This document shows, one piece after another, positions 6,204 through 6,536 of a stretch of DNA of 6,536 nucleotides (position 1 is its first letter; every line of letters starts with the position of its first letter). The notes below the pieces were generated by a model, which was not told the DNA's origin, made no database searches, and saw only the letters and a program-made list of their open reading frames with translations. This DNA comes from Anaerolineales bacterium. GTDB taxonomy: Bacteria > Chloroflexota > Anaerolineae > Anaerolineales > E44-bin32. The stretch is taken from NCBI GenBank assembly GCA_030606845.1, contig JAUWFP010000128.1, positions 1 through 6,536 of the forward strand, in the 5' to 3' direction. The position numbers and the translations under genes were made by a program.

Positions 6204-6396
6204 TTGTCTTCTAGCGGCGGAAACCACCTGCTTTCCTTCGACCCCCGGAACTGACAGGGGTTCGATCCCCTTTGGTCCTAGGTGTGAGATGCCAGAATGG
6301 CACAGCGGGTGGAGGTAGCCGTCCCTCCTTTCATTGCAGGTGTAGATGTGGGCTATGTCGTCTACGATCAGATACACCCAGCACAGTGTGGATTAA
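6204..6396 (-). other. Leader of the glycosidase-like gene, 3' exon of the intron
   Basis: 193 nt between the intron's 3' end and the ATG at 6203. The minus frame is open from the GTG at 6377, but its translation does not look like a domain. The sequence can form AGGGG/CCCCT (6271-6267 with 6260-6256) and GGAAA/TTTCC small hairpins. GACCAAAG (6277-6270) can pair with CTTTGGTC (6197-6190) just inside the coding start, which could hide the start region. On the plus strand, AGGGG-TTCGATC-CCCTT (6256-6272) is a good tRNA T-arm, but no D-arm or anticodon arm fits upstream. No clear promoter was seen. Confidence 0.35.
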
Positions 6397-6399
6397 ATC

Positions 6400-6433
6400 G
6401 GGATAGGGGGAAACCTCACGGCTCCCCCCTCCC
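6400..6433 (-). ncRNA. Group II intron domain VI with bulged branch-point A
   Basis: GGGA (6433-6430) pairs with TCCC (6403-6400), and GGGGG (6429-6425) pairs with CCCCC (6410-6406). A further G-T, A-T, G-T, C-G, C-G run closes on a GTGA (GNRA) loop at 6419-6416. T6405 and A6404 are unpaired between the two stems. A6404 is 7 nt before the last intron base (6397), the standard position of the branch adenosine. Confidence 0.72.
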
Positions 6434-6435
6434 AC

Positions 6436-6467
6436 ACCACCGGACATGCGGGTCCGCATCCGGCGGT
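6436..6467 (-). ncRNA. Group II intron domain V catalytic hairpin
   Basis: ACCGCCGGA (6467-6459) pairs over 9 bp with TCCGGTGGT (6444-6436), including one G-U wobble at the middle of the CGC triad. A 2-nt TG bulge (6446-6445) on the 3' side is followed by the upper stem TGCG/CGCA with a GACC loop. The two-stem shape with a 2-nt asymmetric bulge is the conserved domain V form. Confidence 0.8.
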
Positions 6468-6470
6468 TCG

Positions 6471-6536
6471 TCAAACATAACGCAGTGAGCAGTATCGTTC
6501 GTTCAAACTAATGAGGCCTTGAGAACGCCAGAAGGA
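6471..6536 (-). CDS. Intron-encoded reverse transcriptase/maturase, C-terminal 21 residues
   Basis: The minus frame reads SFWRSQGLISLNERYCSLRY-V and ends with TGA at 6473-6471, only 3 nt before the domain V stem begins. Position alone suggests it is the end of the intron-encoded protein, since the ORF in domain IV typically stops right beside domain V. A GLISL-type segment near the end is in keeping with such proteins, as I recall them. Only 21 codons are visible, so the RT and maturase domains cannot be checked. Confidence 0.5.
   Translation of the reverse strand, partial: SFWRSQGLISLNERYCSLRYV

Larger units (their letters stand above)
6397..6536 (-). mobile_element. Group II intron, 3' end, class IIC-like (partial)
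   Basis: Read on the minus strand, the order is the end of an ORF, domain V, domain VI and a terminal CCCGAT at 6402-6397. The 5' part and most of the intron-encoded protein lie beyond the right edge. The domain V catalytic triad is CGC, with the middle G in a G-U wobble, as known for class IIC introns (most other classes have AGC). Class IIC introns usually insert just after Rho-independent terminators. This insertion lies in the intergenic leader of the glycosidase-like gene, which fits. Confidence 0.75.

Noticed and set aside
6188..6280. Complete tRNA gene on the plus strand ending at the T-arm
   Set aside because: Only the T-arm and part of an acceptor-like pairing are present. No D-arm, anticodon stem or sensible variable arm fits, and the 5' part lies inside the glycosidase-like coding start.
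1..6536. CRISPR array or long tandem repeats
   Set aside because: No regularly spaced or tandem repeats of useful length were seen on reading through the window.

Overview
The window is 6.5 kb of moderate-GC bacterial chromosome. It holds compact, mostly housekeeping or accessory genes, and a group II intron enters from the right edge. The mix of genes (an EF-G-type GTPase with a glycine-rich P-loop, an alkaline-phosphatase-superfamily metalloenzyme, an AMMECR1 protein and a large cytoplasmic glycosidase-like protein) recalls Chloroflexota, perhaps Anaerolineae. That placement rests on remembered protein style, not on a database search.

Layout. Positions 1-106 (minus) hold the first 35 codons of an elongation-factor-G-type GTPase, with a good sigma70-type promoter at 147-175. 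From 362 to 2339 (plus) runs a tight three-gene operon behind an extended -10 promoter. Its genes are a membrane-anchored thioredoxin-fold protein, a SAM-dependent methyltransferase and an alkaline-phosphatase-superfamily metalloenzyme, joined by two ATGA stop/start overlaps. A second plus-strand unit (2482-3639), with its own extended -10 promoter, encodes an AMMECR1-domain protein and a GNAT acetyltransferase. Convergent to it on the minus strand (3753-6203) is a roughly 816-residue glycosidase-like protein. At the right edge (6397-6536, minus) lies the 3' end of a class IIC-like group II intron: the tail of its reverse transcriptase, domain V and domain VI.

Main point. The thioredoxin-like gene is interrupted by one in-frame TGA at 611-613, exactly where the first cysteine of the CxxC redox motif belongs (Y-[TGA]-L-A-C). 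The frame is open on both sides, with two membrane segments and a redox-motif approach before the TGA, and a cis-proline TPTF motif after it. A 6-bp hairpin with a GTG loop starts 21 nt past the TGA, its loop 27 nt past, which fits a bacterial SECIS element. I read this as a selenoprotein with a UxxC motif (Sec84/Cys87), probably facing outside the membrane. Ordinary gene callers would split it into two truncated ORFs. Because the next two genes are coupled by ATGA overlaps, Sec insertion could also gate their translation. A nonsense mutation or sequencing error is the main alternative.

Secondary oddities are a Tyr in place of the usual metal-binding Asp in the TSDHGN-like motif of the metalloenzyme, an uncertain start and structured leader for the glycosidase-like gene, and short inverted repeats between the divergent promoters at the left end.
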